Positions 12,793-25,799 are shown, counted from the stretch's first letter. The stretch: 64,000 nt of DNA from Citrus sinensis (GCF_022201045.2 NC_068558.1:1116001-1180000), one strand, 5' to 3'. The notes: generated by a model not told the origin, from the sequence alone. Numbers and translations: made by a program.

Positions 12793-13398
12793 GGCAGAAT
12801 CAAAGAAACAATGTTCGTGAAATCTTGAAATAGCAGCTTTCACGGTTCTACTTATTCTAGATACTGACCCGAGATGACGAAAATATGAAATTTATTCTTC
12901 TTCCTTTTGATTGTTATGAAGAATAGGGGAATTTTGAGACTACGTCAGTGTTAGGGTTTCTTGGTTTTGGCTGGTGATAGATAGTTGTTGATTTTGGCTG
13001 TTCCGTACAAAATTTGTAAAATAAATAAAAAGAAATATAACGATAATGGGACTGGCGAGAGCCTAGGGAAAACGAAAACAAGGGCCGCGCTCGGTTTTTT
13101 ATTAATTATTACCCGGACTGGATTTTAAAAATATAAATATAATACAATGTATCCACGTAAACATTTAAGTAAATGCTAATTTTGAATACTGGACTTAACA
13201 ATATATTTAATATTTGACAAACATAAATTACCGTATAAAAACAAACAAAATATAGTTAAAAAGAATAATAATAAGGGTTCGGTTATGTTAGAGTTTATTT
13301 ACAGTACGAATATCAACCACACATGTAAAATAATAAATAATAAATAATAAATTATAGTGAGATTTTTATTATTTTATCATTTTATGTTGAAATTCGTG
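12793..13398. other. 5' region of the Crooked neck-like gene and AT-rich spacer
   Basis: The first 200 bases upstream of the start should hold the leader and core promoter of the minus-strand gene. I could not choose a TATA box. The remainder is AT-rich and ends at the 9-bp duplication (AAATTCGTG, 13390-13398) that bounds the next element. Confidence 0.4.
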
Positions 13399-14692
13399 GG
13401 GAAATTTACGAAAATAACCATAAATATTTTGTTATTTTTGCAACTAATCCTTTGAACTTTTTTCTATCAACATTAGCCAAACACAAGCCTTTCTTCCCAA
13501 ATTACCCTTCTTTATAGACCAAAACTAATCGGCATCGTGGCATGAGTTATTTTCAAACTTATTGATCTGAGTCGGGGGATGAATCTGATGACAGGGCACC
13601 TGTCGCACCAAGTTTTGGTGCGACAGGCACCCGTCGCACCAAGTTTTGGTGCGACAGGCACCCGTCGCACCAAGTTTTGGTGCGACAGGCACCCGTCGCA
13701 CCAAGTTTTGGTGAGACGGGCACCCGTCGCACCAAGTTTTGGTGCGACAGGCACCCGTCGCACCAAGTTTTGGTGCGACAGGCACCCGTCGCACCAAGTT
13801 TTGGTGCGACAGGCACCCGTCGCACCAAGGCTTGGTGCGACGGGTGCCTGTCGCACCAAAACTTGAAGTTGTTCATGATGATGTTTGTGATTCGTCGGAA
13901 ACGGTGGCGTTTTGGCCGGAAATTTGAGATAAGTTGTAACTGTTTGGTGATGCTTAGATTCCGGCGATGGGTTGGTCGATCGGAGGTGGGGAATAACGAA
14001 AGAGGTTGAGCTCGTGGAGAGGAGTGGATTGATTACGGTGGTGCTGGCTAAATCGCGGCGGAAACCGGTGAATGACGGCACGGTTGGCGCGGCTGTTTTG
14101 GTTGTTTTTCCGGCGATCTGTGGCTAATCAACGGTGTCCGATGCTTGGGGTTTGATGGCCGGCGATTTATGATCCGTTTAGTGGTGGTTGCGTCCGGATC
14201 GGTGACGGAAAACGAGAGCCGGCAGCCTTGGACGGTGGCCGCGGGCTGAAGCTTTTGTTTCTGTTCTGTTTCGGTTTTTTTTTTTTAAATAATGAAGCTA
14301 AACGGAAGAAAACAAAAAGGTGAAAGGAAAAGCAATCTCTCACCCGCGTCGAAGTCGAGAAAAGTTAGAAGCAATTTGGGCACGAAGATTATGGAAGGGG
14401 GAATGAATATCAATGGATTTGCAGGTGAAAGCATTAATAATAATAATGCTGATAGAATACAACTTAACAAATTTTCCATCTTAAAATCATGCAACAAGCC
14501 GCAAAAGATTAGATTTTTTTTTAAAAAAAAAAAATCAAGCTTTTTGGCCACAGAACAAGCTTTTTGGGGGAGAGATGAAGGAGGGGTATTTTGGTCTCAA
14601 AAGTTGTTTTATGGCTAATGTTGATAGAAATATTTTTGAGGGGTTAAGATGAAAAAAATCAAAACTTTAATAGTTATTAGTGTAAAATTCCC
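13399..14692. mobile_element. 1.3-kb non-autonomous Mutator-like element
   Basis: The element is bounded by a perfect 9-bp duplication, AAATTCGTG at 13390-13398 and 14693-14701. Long terminal inverted repeats of about 110 bases begin GGGAAATTTA on the left and GGGAATTTTA on the right when reversed, and share the stretch TTTCTATCAACATTAGCCA. It encodes no transposase that I can see. The interior holds a palindromic 31-bp tandem array and then about 400 bases of much more GC-rich DNA (13870-14270), unlike the AT-rich flanks. GC-rich foreign interiors are typical of elements that have captured host sequence, but I cannot name a source gene. Confidence 0.85.
13594..13865. repeat. Palindromic 31-bp tandem array
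   Basis: About eight units of 31 bp centre on CAAGTTTTGG and GTCGCACC. Each unit can pair with itself (GTCGCACCAA and TTGGTGCGAC are perfect inverse copies) and also with its neighbours. The last unit changes to CAAGGCTTGG, and the sequence then runs out in the opposite orientation. Because 31 is not a multiple of three and the unit lacks stops, several frames on both strands stay open, which produces false protein predictions (189, 110, 105 and 95 residues). Confidence 0.9.
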
Positions 14693-14848
14693 AAATTCGT
14701 GCTCCACCATAAATAAACTATAACACGACCATAGCCTAATAGTAATTATATACTTTTTAGTTTCTGTGCAGGAGAATGACATACATTGATTGGAAAAATG
14801 AGTTGACTAATTAATAATTTTGTGCATTATTGAAATTAATTATATACT

Positions 14849-14910
14849 TTTTTTCCCTTATTTTGATAAAACTACTTTATTATAATAACTAATCAGAAGT
14901 TACTAATATT
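14849..14910. repeat. Dispersed repeat, copy 2
   Basis: Nearly identical to 7741-7803 in the same orientation, with one difference near the end. It lies in an AT-rich spacer between the Mutator-like element and the pseudogene. Confidence 0.75.
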
Positions 14911-15069
14911 AGTAAGAAAATGTCATATTACTCAATTAAAAACATTGTACCGTTTCCATGTAATAAAGTTATTTTAACAATATATTTTAAGACAACAAAT
15001 TTATAATAAATATTTTTGTTGGAACAAAAGTGAGGGATTAGAAGAAAAAAATAATAATAAATTAATAAG

Positions 15070-16216
15070 TGAGAACAATAATTGTAATAATGATGGGGCT
15101 GAGGATCGGGATGTCAGTTATAAGGTGGCAAAGGTTAAGAAGTTGATTCATGATGGTTCTCTTGTCAATCATTGCTCAGAGTTGGCTGTTTCTTCTTGAA
15201 GTAAGAGTGTAGAGAAATTTTGGACCCCCCCGTCATGCCAAGAAGCAGTGATTTTGAGACAATGTGAAGAGAAAATTGGGGCTGAACATTTATCCAAAAA
15301 TCTTACAAGAAATTTTCTTTTCAATATGCCTGGTATTCGTATCATTGACGACCCTCCAAACTTAAGTTCCAGTTCCTCTGACTCTGACGATGATCTGGAT
15401 TTGGATTTTCGCATTTCTCAACTTATAGGGAACATAAATGATAAAAGGTGGGATTTTGAAGCAGACGTGCTTGCTGCATTTGAGAAAAACAATGAATTAT
15501 ATTTTGATGGCTGTTTGTGCTCTCTATAGACAGCAAATCACTGTGGGGAAATTGCCAAGGAGTTCATCGTCTTCCAACAATTGTGAATTTTAACCAGTTC
15601 AATTCACTTCCGTATGAACAAACAAGCAGTTTCACTGTAATCTTTTTTTGTTTTTCTTAACGTGCGCTAGTATCATTAATGATAATAGTTACCCCTTGAT
15701 TACTTTCAATGTTACGAATTTATTTCCACTTGACCTCAAGTAGCTGTTTCCCCTTGATCCAAAGCTGACTACTTATAGTGAATAATGTCGGTGCTTCAGT
15801 TGACTCACACAGCAGAATAGAGTTGAAATTTTTCTTTCTGTTCATTTTAGTTGCCACTTTATTAATATTCTATGGAAATTGTTGTAAAATAGAAAGGTTA
15901 TAGCATATTATGTAGGGCAGATGTTGTGACTAGCATAAAAGGCCACCTCCAAAGTTTCAAGGTGAGGTTTACCTGCATTAGAGCACGTTATCTATGCATT
16001 TTCAAATGGCATTTATGAGATGTTCATTCAATTTCTTTTCTATGCTCATAATGCATCCATCAATTGGCAGAAGGGGCACTACTTTGGCTGAGTTTCTAAT
16101 TGATGTTGATCCACAAGGGAAGCTATAGAAATGTGTCTCAGAGTTGCTGCAGTTTGACCCAAAAGGTCTTGATGATTTACCAGAAGAAAGAGGATCCTCT
16201 ATTCATGTCTTAAGTT
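15070..16216 (+). pseudogene. Truncated duplicate of the downstream coiled-coil/acidic protein gene
   Basis: This is a decayed tandem copy of the gene at 16988-19362. Bases from about 15070 to 15640 match the second exon of that gene: the shared order is a KLGAEH-like segment, REFLLDVPGI-like, an acidic/serine run, and the LAAFE..NELY segment. Bases 16080-16216 match its last exon, again ending in FMS-like sequence. The copy has frameshifts, a premature stop (GKL*K), and an internal deletion in the last exon, and it lacks the first exon. The intron between the two matched exons is still present, so this is a DNA-level duplication and not a processed copy. Confidence 0.85.
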
Positions 16217-16987
16217 GGACACAGAACTTTGTTGAAACCAGAAGTCTGTGCCAGTAGCAAGGCAGCTCCAGGAGTACAAGTGGATGTCATCTTTTTCATG
16301 TTATGTTTCACTTTTCATTGGAGGATTTGCTGTAGATAGTTTTACATGGTTTATCTCTCTCCTGATAGTTACATGACATTACTAATAGATGTAGACAAAA
16401 CTGAGCATAACCTCTGAGATTCGGGCAAGTTTGCCCTGTTAATGTAACACGTTTTCTTATCTCCCAATTTAATGTGTTGCAACACACACATATGACTTAA
16501 CCCAATACTAATAGTAATGAAGTTCAGTGCTGGATTGCTCAGAGCAAATTCGCATCGGCATCATGTAGACGAAATACACTTTTTTTTTTTAAAACCGCAT
16601 TTATAGAATTTTACAAATATTGATTAAGTTAGAATATTGTGTCACATATATACATTGTTTTATTTATTTATTTTTGGAAAACACCATTACACCTTTTATT
16701 TTAACTTTGAAAAGATTAAAAAAAAATTTGAAAAGATGAAAGAAAATATTAAGTTGGGCCTATGTTGTTCCAAATTCAACGTTATCGAAGAGTCACGGGC
16801 ATACATACTCCCGAAGTGCTAAATCTACATTGACCGGATCCACGTGTCGAAATGAAAGAAAGTGAGCCACCAGTCACACTCGCACAATTGGCCTTTTGAG
16901 TTGTTCGTCTTCGTTCCCATTCACCGACTGACCTGCGACCTGTCTGCTTCGTTTCTCTCCCTCAGTCTGAAATTAAGAAAAGAGAAA
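16217..16987. other. Spacer and promoter of the intact paralogue
   Basis: This holds no complete gene. An in-frame upstream ATG at 16862 extends the next gene's reading frame by 42 codons, but the following bases look like a CT-rich leader. A CACGTG motif lies at about 16841. Confidence 0.45.
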
Positions 16988-19362
16988 ATGGGTTACAGAT
17001 CAGGAGTAGTTATCGATTTAGAATTCGATTTTGATGGTAGTATTGACAATCGTTCTACTAGCGAGTTAATTTCGATGTTGAAATCCAGTTTCAGAGATGC
17101 GGATTTTGCGAAAGTGGAGTCAATTTTAGTTGAAAGAGAAGAGGAAAGGAAGTTAGAACTAGAATCGACGATGCAAGCAAACGATTGGCTCAAGGAAAAA
17201 CTTGAAGAGTCCGGAATGCAAAAACTCAAAGCCGAAAACGAGCGGAATGAACTAATTGAGAGAGAGAGAAAGGCTGGGAGCTTGATAGAGTTTTGGAAGA
17301 AGAAATATGAGGGTCTGGAGTCGAGGATTCGGCAGTTGGATGCTGATATAATGTTGTTGGCGAGTGCGGACAGCCATGCTAGGGCTTCTAGTCAGAATGG
17401 AAACAATGTGGTTGAAGAGACTCCTGCTCCTGCTGCCCCTGACCAAGGTCAAGGTAATGCTAATGCCAATGCAGATCTTATTTTATTTTATTTTATTTTT
17501 TCAATTTCTACTTCGAGGCTACTACAACATTCTTTCTTTATTGGTGATTTTATCTTTCTGGATTGATGATGTAGCGTCATTGTAGATTCTTGGTCGCAAG
17601 CATTTATTGTAACCAGGATTTTAGAGTTTTGGTAAATTTGCAGTAGATATTGTACCGTTTCCTGTTATTTTCAAAACAAAACATTTAATTTGATGTTGCT
17701 CTTTCTCATAACTTCTGTTGGAAAATTTTTATGGCTTCAAATATCTCTGTAACATGCATATCTTCAATGCCAGATTGCAGTAGACTACCATCTGGAAGCA
17801 TTATTAGAATCATTGACAGCGATGATGACTGTGCTTCAGAAGAAATTTTGAGCCGAAATGGAACCACTTCTCTAAGAGTTGCTAAAAGTTATCATTCAAG
17901 TCAGGCTGGTGCACAACATGTGACAGGAAGGCTCAAAAGAAAGCATGATTCATGTCCAATTCTAAATGAAAACAAGAATAGTAATGGTGACAGTGTTGAG
18001 GATGAGGATGTTGATGATAATTCTTTCACTGCTGATCATAAGCTAGCAAAGATTCAGAAGTTGAATCACGGACACAATGTTTCCCCTATCAATCATTGCG
18101 CAGAGCCGGCTGTTTCTTCTGGGACTAGTGTAGAGAAATTTTGCACCCCATCAAGTGCGCTTCTTGGACAATGTGAAAGTAAGCTGGGGGCAGAGCATGG
18201 TTCTCAAAATTTTATGAGAGAATTTCTTTTGGACGTGCCTGGTATTTGTAACATTGACTGCAGTTCAAGCTCTAGTTCCAGTTCCTCTGGTTCTGAAAGT
18301 GATGTGGATTTGGATTTTGACTTTCCTCAGCTCACTAGGATCGTAAATTATAGAAAATGGGAGTCTGAATCAGAAATGCTTGCTGCATTTGAGGAAGAGA
18401 ATGAATTATATTTGAAGGCTGTTTGTGCTCTCCATAGACAGCAAACCACTGTGGGGAAATCGCCAAGGAGTTCATTGTCTTCCAATGATCAAGGCTTCAA
18501 CCAGGCTAATGCACATCAGTCATCTTCCAACAATCGAGGCTTTAACCAGGTTAACGCACATCGGTACGGTCAAACAAGTGGTTTCATTACTGTTGCCACT
18601 TGCTTTTTCCTCTCAAAATTTCCTACTACATTAATGATAAGAATGCATTTTGATTACTTTTAGGCCCTGTTTGATATTATGGTTGCACAACTGTAATTTA
18701 AAAGCTATAACACTAAAGTGTGTAGTAAAAACTAGCTATTGTGTTACGGAAGCTAAGTTGATTTTATTGCACACTTGTATGATGAAGCCAAAACACCTCA
18801 ATTAACAGACCTTAACGTTGTGAATTTATTTCCACTTTGCCTCTTGTTGCTATCACCTATTGATTCATGCTGACTTGGTCATAGAAAATGTGTAGTCCTT
18901 CTGCTGTCACAGTATCAAGTTTTGAGTTAAAAATTTCTTTTTGTTCTTTTTCTTTGCCTTTTTATAAATAAAATGTGTAAATTAAAAAAAAAATGACAGC
19001 AAGATTATAGTGTGAGTAGCATATTATGCAAGGTCAAATTTAGGGACTGGCAAGGAGGCTGCCTCCAAAGTCCCAGAGAGTTGGTTACCTGCATCAGAGC
19101 ATGTTACATTTGCATTTATAATTGACATTTATTAGGCAAATTCTTTTAGATGTTAATATACTAGTCAATTAGTTGCAGGGTAACTTCTTTGGCTGAATTT
19201 CTCATAGATGGTGATTCACAAGGGAATCTGAAGAAATCTGTCTCAGAGTTGCAGCAGTACGACCCAGATGGTCTTGGTGACTGCAAAAAAATAGCTTTTG
19301 ATTACTCAAAGCAGTTATTTGAGATATACCAGAAGAAAGAGGATCCTTTATTCATGTCTTAA
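16988..19362 (+). CDS. Uncharacterised plant protein, coiled coil plus acidic/serine region
   Basis: Three exons fit in phase: 16988-17453, 17774-18563 and 19179-19362, encoding 479 residues. Residues about 1-155 (MGYRSGVVIDLEF...) contain a charged helix, about residues 60-120, likely to form a coiled coil. The second exon carries an IIRIIDSDDD acidic motif, a basic KRKHD stretch that could be a nuclear signal, a run of nine serines, and then DVDLDFDFPQL. The last exon encodes VTSLAEFLIDGDSQGN and ends LFMS. I do not recognise a named family and assign no function. The mix of acidic, serine-rich and basic segments suggests a nuclear protein, but this is inference. A broken tandem copy lies just upstream. 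I prefer the ATG at 16988 because the upstream extension looks like leader. Confidence 0.75.
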
Positions 19363-20920
19363 ATTGGATGCAACACTTGCTGAGATCAGAAGTGCTGCAA
19401 GTGTCCGGGAGGATAGGATCTCCTTTCTGTTTGTGTGCCACAATCTGACCTTTTCTTCCAAGTTTTGCTGTAGATAGTTACGCGCACTTTCTTTCTCCTG
19501 GTGTTTAACAATATTTTTAAATGTAACTCTGATATTAGTATATATTTGCTGATTCTGGTATTACAGGCATGCTTGCATAGTCTTTGCATATATTTGCTAA
19601 TTGTATGGTGTATGGTGTCGGATACATAGGGCTAATTGCCATTGTGGTGGATTTGCGGCTAGCTGATAGTGCCGGGGTAAAATATGAATATTTTAATGGT
19701 ATGTAGTAAATGTCGATCTGGATGATCTTCCCTTGGATGCTGATGCTGGAATGTGATGGCAGTAAGTTGTTACGCCTTTGCGTGTTTCAATGAGAGCTCA
19801 TATTGAAGTGCCATTATTATTTCCCTATTAATTAATCAATCTTCTGGGCTTGATTTAGCTTGGATATATATGTCTTTCAAAATCAAAAGAAGGTGATGGT
19901 CTCATATCATTGTGTGGAGAAATTATGGAATATGTTAGGGGTATTATATCAATGCTATGTGTGTATTTATTTTTAAAAATATAAGTTGTGATTATATTAA
20001 ATTAAATTATACATATCATATATTATTAAATAGTTATATGACCTCGATTGTATTTTAAAATCCTTTATTTTTTTGTGGTGCGTGCACTCAGAAATGATCA
20101 CAGACCAGTCAAGTCTCAACATGTGTACATTTTGTGCTTCGTGTACAATTTTATGGTACAAAAACAAAACACGGCAGTCCATGCCCACGGGAATGCGCTT
20201 GAAACTAATGGAACTAACTTTGCGCATGACGCGGCAAGAAATGAGCCTATTGGTCGGGGCCCAAACGCATGTTTGGCCACGTGATATGACCATGATCCCC
20301 TTCTGTTTGGCGCGTGCTCCACTCTACCTTGAAACGACGTGGACCGTTGATCTGCACGCGATGCTCCAGTTCATCTCTTTAAGCTTGCCGATATTAATAG
20401 CTATGTACGTGGTTTTCTTTTCTTCTCGTCCAAACGATAATTCATCATCATACTCCATATGTGCAAAATGCTCATGCAACGCAGCTCTCAATATTATAAT
20501 AAAAATTATTATTTAATCCAGATATTTTATTAGTTACATCAGTTAAAAAAAAAATGAATCACTGTAAATTGAACGGCAATCACAAAATTCCGGGAAATTC
20601 AATTGGATCGTTGAAATCCAAAAAAAGCACCGAAATTAATAGGTGAAGCAAATTTTGTGGATCAAAAATTCATTTTCCCCTGACTTGTACGATCGTTTGA
20701 ACTCTGAACATTGAATGAAAGGAAAGGGGTACTCGAGAATAATCAATTAGTCCTTGTAATTTGACATTACCCGACCCGAGTTCACTGTTAGTAACTTGAT
20801 CGAGAGTTGAACATAATACATATTAAACCAACGCGAAGTAAGCCACTCGATTCAAAAGTGAAAATGAAAATTCGTGGCACGTTAGTAAATACTTAAGCGG
20901 CGCTGTCTGCAGGAATTTAC

Positions 20921-20951
<31 letters not shown>

Positions 20952-21835
20952 TCATAAACAAAATTACTGGCCTCTGTTTTTCCACATATCGGAGTTTCAT
21001 AGATCTACTGATGATGAGACCAAAAGGTATTTAAATTCGCCCAACAATAATACTGACAAACATCCAAAAAATCAGAAAATTATTATTCTCTTTCTCGCGA
21101 AGAAAAATAAAACACATATTAAAGGCAAAAATTCACATAATTTTTCGTCTTTTTTTCCCAGGGAAGATATTTTTTCCAACTTCGGCCAGACTGCTGTATC
21201 TCTTCCACTTTTAACTTTCTTATTCAGTGGGGGGTTTCATAGGGCTTTATTAACTCGCTGAATTTTACATTTTTGCCCCCGAAATTTGCTCCTCAGAGAT
21301 GGAAACCTGCGCATTTTAGCTCTCAGTATTTTGGGATTGAACTCAAAGTTTGGTACGTTGCGCTTCTATAATTGTTTATGCATTTAATTTTCTTTAATTC
21401 ACTTTCTGTTTGGTTCTTGGGAAAATCAAGAAGAATATAAAACAAATGAAATGTTTAGTATTACTGTTATTTATCTATTTATTTATTTGTTTGAGTGAGT
21501 AGCTTATGTCCCTGCACATTAAATTTTCCTTTTTTTCGTATTTTTTTTCTCGCATTTTCTTGGCTTCAAACTGAGTATTAGTAGGTGCGTTAACAAAATT
21601 CAAGTTCACAGTTTATGTTGTAATAAACTGTGGTTGGGTTTTGGAATCATGTAATTTTGATTATATGCGGCATTAGTGTATGTCTTGTTAACAATGATTA
21701 GAGGCTAAGATTTATTGTTGAATTACATTTTATTATATTTGTTGGTATCCCTTTTAATCATTTGGATTGTGGTTTCTGACTGAAATAAGTCTGGTTTTAC
21801 AGTACGTGTATAACTTATGAGTTAATGAAGTGAGT
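19363..21835. other. Spacer, then the 5' leader of the SPA2-like gene
   Basis: Bases 19363-20900 show no supported gene. An AAAT microsatellite lies near 20923-20950. Bases about 21180-21352 look like a 5'-UTR exon ending at a donor (GTACGTTG). A matching acceptor (GGTTTTACAG) lies at 21802 just before the coding exon, so a 450-base leader intron is likely. An in-frame GTG at 21830 is not needed, because the ATG follows two codons later. Confidence 0.45.
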
Positions 21836-24800
21836 ATGGATGATATGGACGAAGGAGTGGGTGAAGTGGCTCCAGTTAATGCAGCCGAGGGTGCTCCTCT
21901 CCAGAATAAAGAGATTGAGTATTCTTTGAGACCTGAAAGCTGCAACAACGTGTTGGAATCTGGAGAAATGGCCATACCTGAGGGCACTTCTTCTGACGGC
22001 TCTTTTCAAATACTTGCAGATATGTTGGAAGGTAAGAGTGTAAATAGGATTGTAAGCCCCATGGATGCTTCGGAAAACCCATGCCCACACAGTGACAGTG
22101 ATGCTGGAATCATGGTTGAAGAGTTAACTGTGCGTAAATCAAACAGCTCAAACTTAGCGATCGTTGGTACATCAAACCACAGAGAGAGAATTTCGACCAG
22201 GCATGATAGGTGGCAGCATCTTTATCAACTGGGGAGCGGATCAGGAAGTGGGAGTTCACGTGGTGATAGGGGCCATGGCCGCACAATGTTGGGTGCATGG
22301 GAGGATGTGGGAGACACATCTCTCCATGATTTTATTACTCAGAAACCACTGAATGATGAGCACAATACAATCTTGGAGCAATCTGCTAATACTGAAAATG
22401 ATGGGTTATCAGGCAATATGTTATCTCATGGAAGTATCCGTACAAAGATGTTATCCAAGTCAGGCTTTTCTGAGTTTTTTGTGAAAACTACCTTGAAGGG
22501 TAAGGGGATAGTATGTCGAGGCCCACCACTTAATGCATTTAAAGAGCGAAGAGGTATGATTGATACAAAGGCATTTGTTACCACTACAATGCCTTCTGAT
22601 GCTGCACTAAAGGCTGCTGGAGCCATGATGGTTGCTTCTAATGCTTCACCAAAGCCTGTTGGTGTTGGCACTGCTGTGGTTTCAAATGGTTCACTGGACT
22701 TAGGTGCTAGAACTGGTGTGCCTGCTTCCTGTTGGATTGGTGGGCTCAGGCAGGGTAGTTCTGATCATGGGGTGAATTTGAGGGAATGGCTGAATGCTAG
22801 GGGTCATAAAGGGAAAAGAATTGAATGTTTGTATATATTTAGACAGATTGTAGCTCTGGTGGACTACCATCACACCCAAGGAGTTACCTTCCTCGAATTA
22901 AAGCCATCTTCTTTCAAATTGTTGCAATCAAATCAGGTTAAGTACATTGGACCAATCATCCAGAAAGAAACTTTAGAGAGTGCTTCCTTAGATATTCCTC
23001 ATTCGGAGAATTATAGGCTTCGTAGAAGGTCAGCTGAGGAGGAAATGTTCACCACTGGTATTGCAAGTGCAAAGAAGCAAAAGTTCAACCATAATATGAA
23101 TTTTTCAAGATGGTGGTCTCTCTTTCCTTCAAAATATGGCAACAAAATTGAAACAGCAAATGAGAGTGACATCAATGAAGTTAGTATACCACATTCTCAT
23201 AATGATACAAATGAACATCACACAAATGCAGGATTTGGGACTTACAGCAAGTCCAGCAGCCCACTGGTATCTAATACTGCACAACAGCAGTCAACTTCTG
23301 TCAGTGAGCAGTTGGAAGAGAAATGGTATGCAAGTCCCGAGGAACTCAGCGGAGGGGTTTGCACCACCTCTTCAAATATCTATAGCCTTGGTGTTCTTTT
23401 CTTTGAGGTATGAAGATAGATTATTCCAGCTTCACAATTGTCATTTCACTGTTAGTTTGCATATTTCATTTTCTTATTAACAAATTGAGGCTTGCTATTT
23501 GCAAGTTTCCAGTAATGTATTAAACATTGTCTGTCCAAGTGATATCATATGTAAATGCATGTAAATGCAATCATGTTTTGTTTATATGCAGAATTTCCGC
23601 TTCCATATTAGTATTATTTATGAAAAGCATTTCCGCAGAATGTGTTATTACCTTTTGAGAATATATAGACCCATATTTTTTTCTTTTTGGCATGATCTAT
23701 TTGTTGTCTGTCTTCTTCTTTTTTTATTTTTATTTTTTTTATGTAAAACAAATAATGTCCGCTGTTATGTGATTAATCTGGGTTTCTTTTCAGTTATTCG
23801 GTCGTTTTGATTCTGAAAGAGCACTTGCTGCTGCAATGTCAGATCTGCGCGATAGGATTCTTCCTCCAAGTTTTCTCTCAGAAAATCCCAAGGAAGCTGG
23901 ATTTTGTTTGTGGCAACTTCATCCTGAACCACTATCACGCCCAACAACCAGGTGATTTGCAGTATTGTAGTTCTTTTTTTTTTTTTTTTGGGTGGGGGGG
24001 GGGGGGGGGGGGGGGGGGTGTCTATCATTACACAAAGGGGCTTCAAGAACATGATATGCTAAGGCGGCTATCCTCTTATCCAATGATAATGTTATAGAAC
24101 TTATGAGAGAGGATTAAGTGTAAATTCTTTCTTAAACATATAGGATATCACTATCTACAGAAAAAGCGTATTGACTACCAGGGACGTAAATTAAAGGTGA
24201 TGGTGAGCTTCTTTTCATAAGCATCTATGGATTGTGACATGCACTGTTGTGGATAACAGAATGTTGACTTGTGCATAGAAAAACTTAACCTGACATTAAA
24301 ACTAGTTTTTATATTTGAAGGCTTCTTTAGGGTAGAAATTCTGGATATCTGCATGTTGAATTTTGCTATTAGCTTTTTTGGATGGGAAATTTGTTATAAA
24401 TAGTGTATATTGAATCTTTTTTTACGATGCCAGCAGTGATGATAAGCATTCTAAGATTGTGGTTATTTGTGTTATAACAGGGAAATCCTGCAGTCTGAAG
24501 TAACTAATGAATTTCAGGAGGTGTGTGCAGAAGAACTGCTGTCATCCATTGATCAGGATGATTCTGAATCAGAACTATTATTGCATTTCCTCATCTCATT
24601 GGAAGAGGAAAAGCAAAATCAAGCCTCTAAGTTGGTGGGGGAGATTCGGTCCTTAGAAGCAGATATTAAAGAGGTTGAGAGAAGGCATTATTTGAAAAAA
24701 CCTTTGGTGGATCCTTCCTTGCAAAACGAGTCTGCCCCTTCAAGGGAAAACAGGTATTTTAACGAACAACTTTCAAGTTCCGAGGCTCAGCTGTCACCCA

Positions 24801-25759
24801 TTTCTGATGCAAATGAAATGAGGTTGATGAGGAATTTAAATCAGCTTGAAAGGGCTTACTTCTCCATGAGATCGCAAATCCAGCTTTCTGATTCTGATTC
24901 CACAACACGCGCTGACAATGATTTACTGAGAGATCGTGAAAATTTGTTTTTAGCACAACAGGATCAGGAAATACAGAATCCCACCGATCGTCTAGGAGCC
25001 TTCTTTGATGGTTTATGCAAGTATGCTCGCTATAGTAAGTTTGAAGTGCAGGGTATGCTGAGAACTGGGGAATTCAATAACTCTGCCAACGTAATTTGCT
25101 CAATTAGTTTTGACCGGGATGAAGATCATTTTGCTGCTGCTGGAGTATCAAAGAAAATAAAGATATTTGAGTTTAATGCACTGTTTAATGACTCCGTTGA
25201 TGTTTATTATCCGGCAGTAGAAATGTCTAACAGATCAAAGCTTAGCTGCGTATGCTGGAACAATTATATTAAGAACTATCTGGCTTCAGCTGACTATGAT
25301 GGTGTGGTCAAGGTTTGTATGTCCTGTAGGCTAGCAACTTATTGCTTTAGAAAGAAATTTTTTTTTACTTTGTAGTTATTATTTCTTTTATTTTTGTGTG
25401 CATGTAATCACACTGCTGTGTTTTGCTGTACATTTCATGACTTCTAACCCTTTTATTGCTCTTATTGTAATAAAGTAATCTCCTGTATTATTTATGCATG
25501 ATTTGCTCGGATGTATTTCAGTTATGGGATGCATGCACTGGTCAAACAGTTTCCCATTACATTGAGCATGAAAAGAGGGCTTGGTCTGTTGATTTCTCTC
25601 AAGTGCATCCAACAAAGTTAGCCAGTGGAAGTGACGATTGTTCAGTTAAGCTGTGGAACATTAATGAGGTATTTTTTCTCTTTTACTATTCCTAAAATTG
25701 TCCTCTTGTATATCAAATCTTGGAATGTTAATTTTTTTTTTTCCATAATGAATTATTGA

Positions 25760-25799
<40 letters not shown>

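Noticed and set aside
13594-13865. Regular repeats as a CRISPR array
   Set aside because: The units are contiguous with no unique spacers, the genome is a plant nuclear genome, and no cas gene is present.
13512-14081. A 189-codon open frame on the minus strand, and 90- to 110-codon frames on both strands
   Set aside because: They arise from the stop-free 31-bp tandem repeat inside a transposon. The same peptide recurs in shifted frames, which is a repeat artefact and not coding selection.
16862-16987. Upstream in-frame start for the coiled-coil protein
   Set aside because: The extra 42 codons lie in a CT-rich leader and do not look like a conserved N-terminus; MGYRSG at 16988 is the more natural start.
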